Origin: Podarcis raffonei
Taxonomy: Eukaryota; Chordata; Lepidosauria; Squamata; Lacertidae
Direction: 5' to 3'
DNA length: 64,000 nt
Assembly (NCBI RefSeq): GCF_027172205.1
Contig: NC_070619.1
Span: forward strand, 5,944,959-6,008,958
A program made the position numbers and the translations under genes. The notes under the pieces were generated by a model. The model worked only from the letters and a program-made list of their open reading frames with translations, was not told the origin of the DNA and searched no databases. Shown one piece after another: positions 20,721-31,107 of the stretch; the stretch's first letter is position 1, and each line of letters begins with the position of its first letter.

Positions 20721-21128
20721 TGTCAGGGAACTGCCATCGGAGAAACAGGAGGTGAAAGGGCTCACAGAGGCTGAGAGAGACTTATCAGCTGAGGAGGGAA
20801 CCAGCAGGGGGAGAGGAGGAGCTCCAAGGGAAAGTGAGTCGGAGGGAGGGCTCAGAGACACTTCCAGCGAAAATAGTGGGGAGGTTTCAGGACCTCCCAT
20901 AGGGACACCCACTCCTCGCCGGAAACTGTCGCGCCGAGAGTCCAGAAGACGCGTTTCCGTTAAGGAACTTTTATGCTGGAAGAAGTTCCGTAAACGCCCA
21001 CTGTCTGATTCTACAAGCGACTGACGGAGCCATGCTTAACGAGCTCCGTCACAGGCAGAGGTTTGTGGACTTAGCCAAACTCTGAGGGACTAGGACTTTA
21101 CGCACAAGCAGCTCATCATCCCATCACA
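20721..21128 (+). mobile_element. Solo LTR (fossil), family B copy 2
   Basis: Begins TGTCAGGGAACTGCCATC and ends CCCATCACA. The flanks TAGGA and TAAGA are a near-match 5-bp duplication. It is homologous to 16428-16865, in the other orientation. Solo, with no internal region, and diverged. Confidence 0.65.
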
Positions 21129-21386
21129 TAAGATGAACCAGGTTGCATTGGGAATGTTGATTCTCAAGAGCCATGCCCTCCTTGTTGTTGTTTAAATCTC
21201 TGCTCTCGTTAAGCATTTGTGGAGGCTGGTAATGATCTTTTTCTCTCTCTGGACTCCTGGCCTCATTGCTTGGTTCCCTCTCCCTATCGCTGGGTAACAG
21301 CAAACATACTTCCTTTTTTCAGATTTCTTTCATTTCAAGATTCAGTTACATTTTATCACTCAACAGCTATAACCCTTATTCTACAA

Positions 21387-22225
21387 TTCTTTTTTTTTTA
21401 AATAATATTTTATTAAGTTTAACAATAAAAAGTAGAACAATAAAAACACAAAGAAAATATAAAACACAACAATACAAACTTTCACGATACATAAAATACA
21501 AACATTTAACAAGAAAACAAAGACAACACTCAAAAAGTAGAATAAGAAAAACACAAATCACTCTTTTCCAATTATTCATCTTCAATTAACTTATTTTCCT
21601 GACTTCCTCACGCCTCCCTTTTTTATATCCCTTTTTAACAATTAGTTCAGCAAATTCGTATCCTACTACTTTATCCTTATTTATTTTACCTCCCAAATTT
21701 CAAATTTTTATCTCTTATTACTAGAACCCCTTCATTTTAATTCAATGTCATCAGCATTCATACATTTTACAATACTTCTGTAAATAAGTTTTAAATTTCC
21801 TCCAATCTTCTTCCACCAACTCTTCTCCCTGGTCTCGGATTCTGCCAGTCATCTCAGCCATACAATTCTAATGACTTCCTTCTCACCTGCCCTTTATAAT
21901 CACGATTACATACAGTTATGTCTTAAAATACCCAGTTTCATCCTCTTTAACAGGTTTCTCAATGTATTCTGCTATTTTTTTTCTTAAAACTCCAAACCCC
22001 GCTGTGGACTTCGCCTACGGAGAATTATTTTTTTAATAGACTGGAAAACGTTTCCCATCCTCATTGAAAGAGTCTAGATTTGTGTTTCTTACCAGTTTGG
22101 CAGTCTCTGCATATTCCATGATTTTCATCAGCCATTCTTCTTTTGAGGGTAGTCTTGATTCGTTCCACTTCTGCACATAAAGATTTTTGCCGCTGTGGTT
22201 ACATACATAAATACAGTTGAAACTT
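21387..22225 (-). mobile_element. L1 LINE 3' end
   Basis: A T-rich start (complement of a poly(A) tail), then on the minus strand decayed L1 ORF2 C-terminal coding, for example around 21820-21860 ('ccctggtctcggattctgccagtcatctc') and 22090-22210. Frame broken in several places. Intergenic between POLE4 and the cathepsin gene. Confidence 0.7.
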
Positions 22226-22450
22226 CCTTTGGAATTTTGCTGTCCAGTATCTCCAGCAGGAAGGTCTTGGGAAAAGTCATGTTTATCTTTTTTTTATTTT
22301 TTTACTTCATTATATATCATGCCCCCAAAGGGAAATACGTTTTCTGAGTGTTTTTACCTTTACTTTGCCTTCACAAAAACTTTGGGCTCTTTAGCACTTG
22401 CAAAGATAGTGGAGGTTATGGTGATAATGTTTATATTATGCATTAAAATA

Positions 22451-22692
22451 CAGTGGTACCTCGGGTTAAGTACTTAATTCGTTCCGGAGGTCCGTACTTA
22501 ACCTGAAACTGTTCTTAACCTGAAGCACCACTTTAGCTCATGGGGCCTCCTGCTGCTGCCGCGCTGCTGGAGCATGATTTCTGTTCTCATCCTGAAGCAA
22601 AGTTCTTAACCTGAAGCACTATTTCTGGGTTAGCAAAGTCTGTAACCTGAAGCGTATGTAACCTGAAGCGTATGTAACCCGAGGTACCACTG
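22451..22692. mobile_element. Tigger/pogo-like MITE 1
   Basis: The ends CAGTGGTACCTCGGGTTA and TAACCCGAGGTACCACTG are perfectly inverted and flanked by TA. The interior has two TTAACCTGAAGC-type blocks and a GC-rich centre. A CAG terminus plus TA duplication is typical of pogo/Tigger elements. Close relatives are at 28460, 35900, 36933, 38239 (half), 52076 and 52577 (cut). Confidence 0.85.
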
Positions 22693-22694
22693 TA

Positions 22695-23034
22695 TATGAG
22701 CCGCTTTCAAAGCGACTTGCGATATATAAACACATACATTGAATTACGCATTTTAAAAAAAGATCCAAAAGACAATCCTATATTTAAAAAGGCAGGATCA
22801 AAACATCTCTCCTACCCACCCAAGGAGGCCACAGATCATTAGAAGCCAAAGGCCTGACAGAAAGAATAAGTTTTGGCCTGGTACCTAAAGCTAAAACGAG
22901 CCAGCATTTCACAAGTGGGGAGCCACCAGCGAAAAGGCCCCGTTCTTGTGTTGCCACGCATTGGACCGCACAAGGAAGGGGCAAATGAAGAAGGGCCTGC
23001 AATGACCACTGCAGGGTCCGGGTCGATTCATGTG
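22695..23034 (-). mobile_element. CR1/L2-superfamily LINE 3' end
   Basis: On the minus strand it carries 'TTTTCGCTGGTGGCTCCCCA' (FSLVAPH), 'aggtaccaggccaaaac' and an end 'aagtcgctttgaaagcggctcatata'. A related piece is at 4310-4800. The L1 derivative at 23044 follows at once. Confidence 0.55.
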
Positions 23035-23043
23035 GAAAGAGGC

Positions 23044-23811
23044 GGAGGGGCCACTAGGGGCGCATCGGAAGATGGCTGACAATAACATCTCTCCGACCCG
23101 CACAAGGTAATTAGGAGGCTGTGATGGGAGTAAATAACCTCCCTACCCCCCCCAAGTTTGGGGGGGCTGCCCTTGCCTGCTGTGCCCTATACCACTCCCG
23201 AATTTGTGGGGTGGGGGCACTAGGCAGAATGCCCTTGTGCGGATTTCGGCGCTCCTGGACGCTGTCTCTGATCCGCGCCTCTAGCTGCAATAACTTCGAA
23301 AGAAAGGAGGAAGCGAATGCACATATTTCAAGGAAGGAGGGGGAGTAAAGACTGCTAACTGAAGAGATCTCTGAAAAACAAGACGGGTTGGAGGAACAAG
23401 AATAAATCATGAGAATTTTCACCAAGGCTCGGTATTGCAAAGGGACTGGATGCGGGAGGGGGAAAAAACTTTGGAAACTATTTTGATATGAGGATTGGAC
23501 AAACGGAAAAATTCACACAGGATTATAATTGGTGTTTATCTGCTTAAGGAGATTATCAGAAGAGATCATAAAGAAAAAAATAAAAAAATATACGAACAAG
23601 ATGAGATGTGGAAACAGCAAGATAAGACTGGATAGAATTATGAACATTATTTGGACTGATTTGGACATTAACGCAGTAGCAAGAAGATGATCGGAATTTG
23701 AAATATGGGTCCCCTCAACAAAAATTTAAAATTTGGCTTTGTAATTCAGAATTTATGTGATGTGATTTGATTTGATTGGTCGGTTAATAAAAATTATTTT
23801 TTTTAAAAAAA
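23044..23811 (+). mobile_element. L1 derivative with 5' and 3' ends but no ORF body
   Basis: Starts GGAGGGGCCACTAGGGGCGC ('atcggaagatggctgac' follows, a leader-like CG-rich stretch) and ends 'ggttaataaaaattatt' plus a T/A-rich tail. It is flanked by GAAAGAGGC at 23035-23043 and 23812-23820. At 768 bp it cannot hold L1 ORF2. I read it as an internally deleted, non-autonomous L1-type element. Confidence 0.6.
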
Positions 23812-24029
23812 GAAAGAGGCTGTGCTTGAGGCATTGGGATCCTGAACCTCATAAAGGTGCTATAGCTCCAAACCAGGAGATAGTGGAGACAGTGTCTGAA
23901 CTCGCAAGTTGCTATCTGGGGCTTCAGGCTCTCCTAGCCTATCTGGTGATGCTAGTAGCAGAACCTGGGAGTCTTCTGCATGGAAAGCATGTTCTCTACC
24001 ACTGATCTATGCTCCTTAAAATACTTGTG

Positions 24030-24526
24030 CAGTAGTACCTTGGTTCTCAAACTTAATCTGTTCCGGAAGTCTGTTCCAAAACCAAAGCGTTCCAAAACCA
24101 AGGTGCGCTTTCCCATAGATAGTAATGCAAAACGGATTAATCCGTTCCAGACTTTTAAAAACAACCCCTAAAACAGCAATTTAACATGAATTTTACTATC
24201 CAACGAGACCATTGGTCCATAAAATGAAAGCAATAAACAATGTACTGCAGTCACACAGTCAATCAGTAGCTCAGCTGAATTCCACACAGTCTCAAAAACA
24301 AAACAAAAAAGAACTGCAAAAACAAAAACGCAAAAGAAATAGCAAAAACAGAAAACGGAACTCAAAACGGAAGTGTGGCACTCAAATCAGAAGCGTAACA
24401 CTCAAAACAGAGCACATTTGGCTTCCAAAAAAAGTTCGTAAACCAGAACGCTTAACTTCCGGGTTTACAGTGTTTGGGTTCCAAGTTGTTTGAGTACCAA
24501 GGCGTTTGAGAACCAAGGTACCACTG
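24030..24526. mobile_element. Tigger/pogo-like MITE 2 (longer family)
   Basis: The ends CAGTAGTACCTTGGTTCTCA and TTGAGAACCAAGGTACCACTG's first 20 bases are inverted, with TA on the right. The interior is A-rich ('acaaaacaaaaaagaactgc'). A partial relative is at 31925-32203. Confidence 0.75.
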
Positions 24527-24539
24527 TAAAAGGAAAGTA

Positions 24540-24755
24540 AGATACTAGTCCTCAAGCGTCTGAATGAAGAGCTGGTTTAAAGAATGAGTTGCCTTGCCTG
24601 GAACCAGATCACTGGTCCATCTAGTGTGGGATTGTCTAAACAGACCAGAGGCAGACTCTCTGCAGTTTCAGACTTGGGCAGGTCCTATTCCCATCCAACT
24701 GCCTCCCCCATTTTTACTTGGAGCCATTTGGGGGTGGAACCTCAGACTTTCTGCA
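24540..24755 (-). mobile_element. MIR-like tRNA SINE, reverse
   Basis: 'ggaaccagatcactggtccatctag' and 'cagaccagaggcagactctctgcag' are the complement of the SINE body at 4847-5640, ending with 'ggaacctcagactttctgca' near its head. Confidence 0.6.
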
Positions 24756-24767
24756 TACTGTGTATAT

Positions 24768-24955
24768 CATGGGTGGGCAAAATAAGGCCCGGGGCCCGGA
24801 TCCGGCCCAATCGCCTTCTAAATCCGGCCCACGGACTGTCCAGGAATCAGCGTATTTTGACATGAGTAGAATGTGTCCTTTTATTTAAAATGCATCTCTG
24901 GGTTATTTGTGGGGCATAGGAATTCGTTCATCCCCTCCCCAATATAGTCTGGCCC
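24768..24955 (-). mobile_element. hAT element fragment
   Basis: CATGGGTGGGCAAAATAAGG, 'ggcccaatcgccttctaaat', 'gcgtattttgacatgagtag' match the complement of the complete hAT copy at 61754-62005. It is cut at 24956 by the BovB insertion. Confidence 0.75.
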
Positions 24956-24956
24956 C

Positions 24957-25225
24957 TCATGCTGGTAGCTTCGAGAACACTGTCCCACCATCTCGTCCTC
25001 TGTCGTCCCCTTCTCCTTGCGCCCTCCATCTTTCCCAACATCAGGGTCTTTTCCAGGGAGTCTTCTCTTCTCCTGAGGTGGCCAAAGTCTTGGAGCCTCA
25101 GCTTCAGGATCTGTCCTTCCAGTGAGCGCTCAGGGCTGATTTCCTTCAGAATGGAGAGGTTTGATTTTCTTACAGTCCATGGGACTCTCAAGAGTCTCCT
25201 CCAGCACCATAATTCAAAAGCATTG
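24957..25225 (-). mobile_element. RTE/BovB LINE 3' fragment
   Basis: Reverse copy of the segment coding RRSNLSILKEISPE and KLRLQDFGHL in other copies. It lacks the usual (CAA)n terminus and joins the SINE tail at 25225. Confidence 0.85.
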
Positions 25226-25390
25226 AGACTCCTTAAGGTAGTGATAAAGCGGGATATCAAATACAAACTCTTCTTCTTCTTCTTCTTCTTCTTCTTCTTC
25301 TTCTTCTTCTTCTTCTTCTTCTTCTCCTCCTCCTCCTCCTCCTCCTCCTCCTCCTCCTCCTTCTTCTTCTTCTTCTTCTTCTTCCCTCCT
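25225..25390. repeat. SINE tail expanded to (TTC)n(TCC)n(TTC)n
   Basis: 'gtgataaagcgggatatcaaa' is the 3' end of the CORE-type SINE seen at 28801-29062 in reverse. It continues into about 19 TTC, 13 TCC and 8 TTC units, a pure pyrimidine tract of about 120 bp. Confidence 0.85.
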
Positions 25391-25602
25391 CCTCACAAAC
25401 CTACAAATCCCAGAACCCCAAACAAACTACAATTCCCAGGATCGTTTTTATAAATAATAAATTATTATTGTTGTTGTTGTTGAAGGAGTTGGATATTTTC
25501 AGCCTGGAAAAGAGGAGACTTCCTTGAAGCCTCCCAACCTTTTTTTATTTATGGGGAAATGCAGGGGCATATATGCTGAGGCGACACCCTGGGCCCAGCC
25601 AT

Positions 25603-26445
25603 TCATAGAATCATAGAATCATAGAGTTAGAAGAGACCACAAGGGCCATCGAGTCCAACCCCCTGCCAAGCAGGAAACACCATCAGAGCACTCCTGACAT
25701 ATGGTTGACAGGCCTCTGCTTAAAGACCTCCAAAGAAGGAGACTCCACCACACTCCTTGGCAGCAAATTCCACTGTCAAACAGCTCTTACTGTCAGGAAG
25801 TTCTTCCTAATGTTTAGGTGGAATCTTCTTTCTTGTAGTTTGGATCCATTGCTCCGTGTCCGCTTCTCTGGAGCAGCAGAAAACAACCTTTCTCCCTCCT
25901 CTATATGACATCCTTTTACAGTGGTGCCTCGCAAGACGAAATTAATCCGTTCCGCGCGAGTCTCTTCGTCTTGCGGTTTTTTTGTCTTGCAAAGCACGGC
26001 TATTAGCGGTTTAGCGGCTATTAACGGCTTAGCGGCTTTAAGAAAAAGGAAACAAACTCACAAGAACTCGCAAGACGTTTCGTCTTGCGAAGCAAGCCTA
26101 TAGGGAAATTCGTCTTGCGGAACGACTCAAAAAACGGAAAACCCTTTCGTCTAGCGAGTTTTTCGTCTTGCGAGGCATTCGTCTTGCGGGGCACCACTGT
26201 ATATATTTGAACATGGCTATCATATCACCCCTTAACCTCCTCTTCTCCAGGCTAAACATGCCCAGCTCCCTTAGCCGTTCCTCATAAGGCATCGTTTCCA
26301 GGCCTTTGACCATTTTGGTTGCCCTCCTCTGGACACGTTCCAGTTTGTCAGTGTCCTCCTTGAACTGTGGTGCCCAGAACTGGACACAGTACTCCAGGTG
26401 AGGTCTGACCAGAGCAGAATACAGTGGCAGAATACATTCACACCC
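25603..26445 (-). mobile_element. CR1 LINE 3' part, interrupted by a MITE
   Basis: Starts with the reverse-complement CR1 terminus ATAGAATCATAGAATCATAG, then 'agagaccacaagggccatcg', 'tccaccacactccttggcag' and 'gaactgtggtgcccagaactg'. The Tigger-like MITE at 25919-26199 splits it. A second copy is at 48059-49135. Confidence 0.9.
25919..26199. mobile_element. Tigger/pogo-like MITE 3 (GCAAGACGAA family)
   Basis: The ends CAGTGGTGCCTCGCAAGACG and CGTCTTGCGGGGCACCACTG are inverted and the TA target is duplicated (25917-25918 and 26200-26201). It inserted into a TATATA stretch of the CR1 copy. The interior repeats TTCGTCTTGCG several times. Confidence 0.85.
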
Positions 26446-26739
26446 AAAGCGCAGCTGGCGAGTTGTTTTGATCGTCGAAAACAGCGAAGCAGAGTTCGTA
26501 GTGGGAAGTGGGCATCAAGAAGGAAGTGAGAAAAGAAGTGGGCAACTCGCCTTGTTTCAAGATGAGCCACGACTTTATATTTGATGAGAGTAAAATGGAG
26601 GAAGGGGGCCGTTTTTCGATTCCTTTGAAAAGAACCTGGATGCCCCCAACCCCCTTCTTGCGATCGCTGGTGGTCAGAATGAGGACGTTTCTCTTCGGCA
26701 GAGAATGAGGTCCTTTTGCCACTTGAGTTTTGGTCTTAC

Positions 26740-27900
26740 GATACGATAATCTTTATTGTCATTGTCCCATACAGAACAACAAAATTGAAAAATCTACATC
26801 AGACATTCAAAAGCCAACTAGCCTGCTATCCCAGCCTGGTTAGCCACCTAAAAACTCTGATACCCCATAATTGAATACAATATACTCACATAGAGACTAC
26901 CTTACACTGCACTGAAAACACAAATCGCATTTGGATAGAAGCTGTTTCTCAGGCGGCTAGTCCTAGTCTTTATAACCCTGTACCTTCTTCCAGTATAGTT
27001 CTTCCGTATAGTTAAAGCCATGGTTTTCCCAGGAGTGATGTATGGAAGTGAGAGCTGGACCATAAAGAAGGCTGATTGCCGAAGAATGGATGCTTTTGAA
27101 TTATGGTGCTGGAGGAGACTCTTGAGAGTCCCATGGACTGCAAGAAGATCAAACACATCCATTCTTAAGGAAATCAGCCCTGAGTGGTCACTGGAAGGAC
27201 AGGTCATGAAGTTGAGGCTCCAATACTTTGGCCATCTCATGAGAAGACTCCCTGGAAAAGACCCTGATGATGGGAAAGATTGAGGGCGCAAGGAGAAGGG
27301 GACGACAGAGGACAAGATGGTGGGACAGTGTTCTCGAAGCCACAAACATGAGTCTGACCAAATTGCGGGAGGCAGTGGAAGATAGGAGTGCCTGGCGTGC
27401 GCTGGTCCATGGGGTCACGAAGAGTCGGACACGACTAAACGACTAAACAACAACAACAACCTTCTTCCAGAAGGCAGAAGCTGAAAGAGATCGTTTCCGG
27501 GGTGCGCACTATCCTGCGCTATCTCTGCAGCATTCTTATGGCACCTGGAAGCATAGTTTTGATCTAAGGTGGGAAGAGTGCACCCAGTTATTCTCTCCGC
27601 AGTCTTGACAACCCTGGACAGCATTGTTTTTTCCCTGGCCGTGCAGCTCCCAAAACACACACACAGACCATAAGTTAATACACTCTCCATAGTGCAATGG
27701 TAAAATGCCATCCACAGGTCCTTTGAGAGGTTATTTTTCCGGAGGATTCTCAGAAAATATAACCTCTGCTGTGCTCTCTTCATCAGGTCTTTGCTGTTTT
27801 CTCCCTAGGTTAGGTCATCTCTCAACTCCATTCCCAGAAATGGAAACATTGCTTTTCTGCACAGATTCCGGAGATGTGGGAGGGTCTTCTGAGACATAAA
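26740..27900 (-). mobile_element. L2-clade-like LINE, split by a BovB copy
   Basis: The minus strand ends CAATGACAATAAAGATTATC and codes for KRAQQRLYFLRILRKNNLS, VVKTAERITGCTLPTLDQ and FQLLPSGRR before the insertion, then YRVIKTRTSRLRNSFYP after it. This is a different family from the LDYCNALY copies. The BovB copy lies at 26994-27458. Confidence 0.8.
26994..27458 (+). mobile_element. RTE/BovB LINE 3' end
   Basis: Codes VMYGSESWTIKKAD, AFELWCWRRLLRVPWTARRS and ILKEISPE, then ends ACGACTAAACGACTAAACAA plus CAA repeats. The duplication ACCTTCTTCCAG flanks it (26982-26993, 27459-27470). Frame disrupted near 27285. Confidence 0.92.
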
Positions 27901-27978
27901 AGTGCAAGCTCGGCGGTATGGCTGGGGTAGTGGTGCATTTGAACCAGGGTGTCCCTGGTTCTGGTTTGGCATTCTAAA

Positions 27979-28405
27979 CCAAGGTTAGCCAACCTGGTGT
28001 CTTGTAGATGTTATGGTCTCCAGTTCCCATAATCGCTGACCACTGTTCACATTGGTTGTGTTATGTACTGAAGTTCTCACCCTGGGCCAGCAGGGGGATA
28101 CTGTAGATAGTTATGCAAATGAAGGATCGAAAGTGATGTTCAGTGATTGGATAGTTTGTATGCAAATGAAGGATCGAAAGTGACGTTCGGTGATTGGATA
28201 GTTTTAGAAAACTGTTACAGTAACAAGGTACTGGAGCACTATATAAGCAGGCTGACTGAGCCCTTCAGTTCAGTTCAGTTCCGGCCTCAGAATAAAGAAG
28301 AGCTGTTTGAAGAATCGCTGTGTCGTCTGATATGTTCGCCCACAACTTAACAGGTTGCTCGGGACTGGAGCCCAAAACTGCTAGAGGGCACAATCCTGGT
28401 TACCT
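27979..28405. mobile_element. hAT-type MITE split by a solo LTR
   Basis: Left arm 'aaggttagccaacctggtgtc' to 'gctgaccactg'; right arm 'gggactggagcccaaaactg' to 'cctggttacc'. The LTR at 28059-28352 interrupts the loop. Confidence 0.6.
28059..28352 (+). mobile_element. Solo LTR (fossil), family C
   Basis: TGTTATGTACTGAAG ... CACAACTTAACA, 294 bp, with the 5-bp duplication GGTTG at 28054-28058 and 28353-28357. It holds a doubled ATGCAAATGAAGGATCGAAA block (octamer-like ATGCAAAT), a TATATAAG box and an AATAAA signal, the expected order of LTR control parts. No coding region remains; a relic by recombination. Confidence 0.88.
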
Positions 28406-28459
28406 CTCACCACCCTGGCAATGACCATGTCTGGCACCGAGGTTGCTTTTTTTCATTTA

Positions 28460-28690
28460 CAGTGGTACCTCAGGTTACAGACGCTTCAGGTTACAGATGC
28501 TTCAGGTTACAGACTCCACTAACCCAGAAATAGTACCTCGGGTTAAGAACTTTGCTTCAGGATGAGGACAGAAATTGTGCGGCGGCAGTGGGAGGCCCCA
28601 TTAGCTAAAGTGGTACCTCAGGTTAAGAACAGTTTCAGGTTAAGAACGGCCCTCCAGAACGAATTAAGTTCTTAACCCGAGGTACTACTG
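28460..28690. mobile_element. Tigger/pogo-like MITE 4
   Basis: CAGTGGTACCTCAGGTTACA to AACCCGAGGTACTACTG with TA on both sides. Same family as 22451-22692, inverted orientation. Confidence 0.85.
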
Positions 28691-28800
28691 TATTAGGAAG
28701 GAGTGTAAGCAGAGGGGGCTGAATGTTGGAATATTCAGGGCAGGTGAACAAAACTCCTTCTTCACAAAGTGCGTAGTCAAACTATGGAACTCACAGCCAC

Positions 28801-29062
28801 AGGAAGAAGAAGAAGAAGAAGAGTTTGGATTTGATATCCCGCCTTTCACTCCTTTTAAGGAGTCTCAAAGCGGCTAACATTCTCCTTTCCCTTCCTCCCC
28901 CACAACAAACACTCTGTGAGGTGAGTGGGGCTGAGAGACTTCAAAGAAGTGTGACTGGCCCAAGGTCACCCAGCAGCTGCATGTGGAGGAGCGGAGACGC
29001 GAACCCGGTTCCCCAGATTACGAGACTACCGCTCTTAACCACTACACCACACTGGCTCTCAG
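28801..29062 (-). mobile_element. CORE-type tRNA SINE (MIR superfamily)
   Basis: The minus strand reads GAGAGCCAGTGTGGTGTAGT GGTTAAGAGCGG (A box), GAACCGGGTTCG (B box), then the CORE-like 'tgaccttgggccagtcac' and 'cctcacagagtgtttgttgtg', then 'ggcgggatatcaaatcc' and a TTC tail. Decayed relatives: 38925-39095, 47385-47525, 52320-52560, 59811-59860. Confidence 0.8.
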
Positions 29063-29338
29063 TAGGCAGTAGGATTTAGGCAAATTCATAGAGAAGAGGA
29101 ATTTCAGTGACTACCAGCCATGCTGACTATATTCTATTGCAGATATCAGTATTGCATAGTTTGAAACAACGGGATGCATGAAAACTGGCTCCTTTTTTGG
29201 AAATAAAACATCAAGGCCCAAAAATTGGTTCAAAACCTGACTTGCAGAACTTTCCTCAAAAGCATCAAATGGAACATACAAACAGTTCCATAGCACATAT
29301 GCCAGTCCAAGACTCAGCATCTTACAAAATATGAAGTA

Positions 29339-29587
29339 CAGTTGTACCTTGGCTCCTGAATGCCTTGGGAGTTGAACGTTTCGGCTCCCAAACGATTGAA
29401 AACTGGAAGTGAGTGTTCCGGTTTTCAAACTTTTTTTGCAAGCCGAACGTCTGGCGCGGTTCCGCTATTGTTCCTGACTCACCTGCACAATTGGGAACCA
29501 GTCGGAAACCGCGCCTTGGTTTTCAAACATTTCGGAAGTCGAGTGGACTCCCGGAACGGAATCCATTCAACTTCTGAAGTACTACTG
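29339..29587. mobile_element. Tigger/pogo-like MITE 5
   Basis: CAGTTGTACCTTGGCTCCTG to CTTCTGAAGTACTACTG, flanked by TA. It belongs to the CCTTGG-type ends of 24030-24526, with imperfect termini. Confidence 0.65.
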
Positions 29588-29602
29588 TAATTCCTACAAA
29601 CC

Positions 29603-29605
<3 letters not shown>

Positions 29606-29640
<35 letters not shown>
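29606..29640. repeat. (CT)n microsatellite
   Basis: About 16 uninterrupted CT units. Confidence 0.9.
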
Positions 29641-29641
<1 letters not shown>

Positions 29642-29807
29642 GCATCCATTTTGCCTGGATCTGTTTTCCTGGAGAGCTTCATTCAAATCCCCACTCTGGC
29701 AGTGTTTGGAAACAAAGACTCCAGCTACCAACCTTCCCAGATGGCGAATTTGCAATCTGCAATACCTCTCATGTGATCTAAAGTAAAACACTCATGGGAG
29801 GAAGATG

Positions 29808-30243
29808 TGTCAGAAGCTGACTAGGGAACAAGGCTTAGTGAGCGGGGAGAGTCGGTGGCCGAGAGAAGTCCAGAATCAGAGGCAGAAGCTGAGGCAAGAG
29901 GGGAGGGGGGCCAAGAGGCAGAGATGGGTCAGGCTGGTGAAGAAGCCAGGGGGTCTCACCCTCCTGCTGTGAGAAGCTCCCCTTCCCTCTGGTCTCCCAG
30001 AACCAGGAGAGGCATGAAAAGGGCAGAGAAGTTAGCTTCAAGCAAGCACTGTCTCAGATTGCTTGGGGGAAATTCTGGAGAAACTTAGGCAGGGACCTTC
30101 CGTCTCAGCAACCGCTTCATGGAGGCAATAATTTGCTGAAGATGAGTTGCTGTGCTCAATAGGTCTGACACCCCTATTCAGATCCTGTTGTTGCTTATAA
30201 GAAGCTAACTCTCGCTCGGTGTACTGCTTGCTCACTCCTGTCA
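29808..30243 (+). mobile_element. LTR-like relic related to 1545-2729
   Basis: Begins TGTCAGAAGCTGACTAGG. The GA-rich part and 'gaagaagccagg.gggtctc.cc' followed by 'ctggt.tcccagaacc' align with 1730-1870. The right end (about CTCCTGTCA) is inferred and no clear duplication was found. Fossil, solo at best. Confidence 0.45.
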
Positions 30244-30278
30244 CCTGGTAAGGGTTGGGAGAGAAGCAATGCTGAACT

Positions 30279-30646
30279 GTTGTTGTTGTTGTTGTTGTTG
30301 TTGAGTCGTTTAGTCGTGTCCGCCTCTTCGTGACCCCCTGGACCAGAGCACGCCAGGCCCTCCTGTCTTCCACTGCCTCCCGCAGTTTGGTCAAACTCAT
30401 GCTGGTAGCTTCGAGAACACTATCCAACCATATCGTCCTCTATCGTCCCCTTCTCCTTGCGCCCTCCATCTTTCCCAACCTCAGGGTCTTTTCCAGGGAG
30501 GCTTCTCTTCTCATGAGGTGGCCAAAGTCTTGGAGCCTCAGCTTCAGGATCTGTCCTTCCAGTGAGCACTCAGGGCTGATTTCCTTCAGAATGGAGAGGT
30601 TTGATCTTCTTGCAGTCCACGGGACTCTCAAGAGACTCCTCCAGCA
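30279..30646 (-). mobile_element. RTE/BovB LINE 3' end
   Basis: Starts with (GTT)n (complement of the CAA tail) and 'gagtcgtttagtcgtgtccg'. The duplication CAATGCTGAACT flanks it at 30267-30278 and 30647-30658. It split a MIR-like SINE whose 'tagatggacca' resumes at 30658. Confidence 0.92.
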
Positions 30647-30881
30647 CAATGCTGAACTAGATGGACCAAATGCACCCCATCGTCTCTTGAGACAGACAGG
30701 TGCCAACGACAAGAAGAGGAAGGCAGTTCTCTAGCTGATCTGCTGGGACTGGGAAGGGAAGCAGGTATACTGGGCCATGAAAACCCCTGTGACTGTCAGA
30801 GAGATTTCACCAGCTGCATTGCCCACACGGCAAAGATGTTTTCTTTAAACTGCTAGGGCAACGCAAAACTTCCCCCTTTCG

Positions 30882-30900
30882 TTTTTCTTAGAAACGAAAA
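30882..30900. promoter_or_regulatory. ISRE/IRF-like motif upstream of the cathepsin gene
   Basis: AGAAACGAAAA preceded by TTTCGTTTTTCT forms an inverted GAAACGAAA pair, about 180 bp upstream of the TATA box. GAAANNGAAA is the IRF core. Function inferred from motif only. Confidence 0.4.
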
Positions 30901-31077
30901 TGTGCAAGCTGTAGAGTTTTAAGTTTGCTGAGCCCAGCGACCCAACCTTTCCGCTGGCGACTTTTCTTCTTGTGACAAAGTCTCGCCGTTTCATCCCCGA
31001 GATGTTGTGGTTTCTTTGAGGGGTGGGATGAGAGCTCCAATAGATATGTCATTTGCAAGGACTTTATAAAGCCTCTT

Positions 31078-31084
31078 TATAAAA
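31078..31084 (+). promoter_or_regulatory. TATA box of the cathepsin L-like gene
   Basis: TATAAAA followed by GGGGCCCC, about 100 bp before a good splice donor at 31176. A second TATAAA lies at 31064-31069. Transcription is expected to start about 30 bp downstream, near 31108. Confidence 0.6.
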
Positions 31085-31107
31085 GGGGCCCCTGCATTTT
31101 GTCTTCC

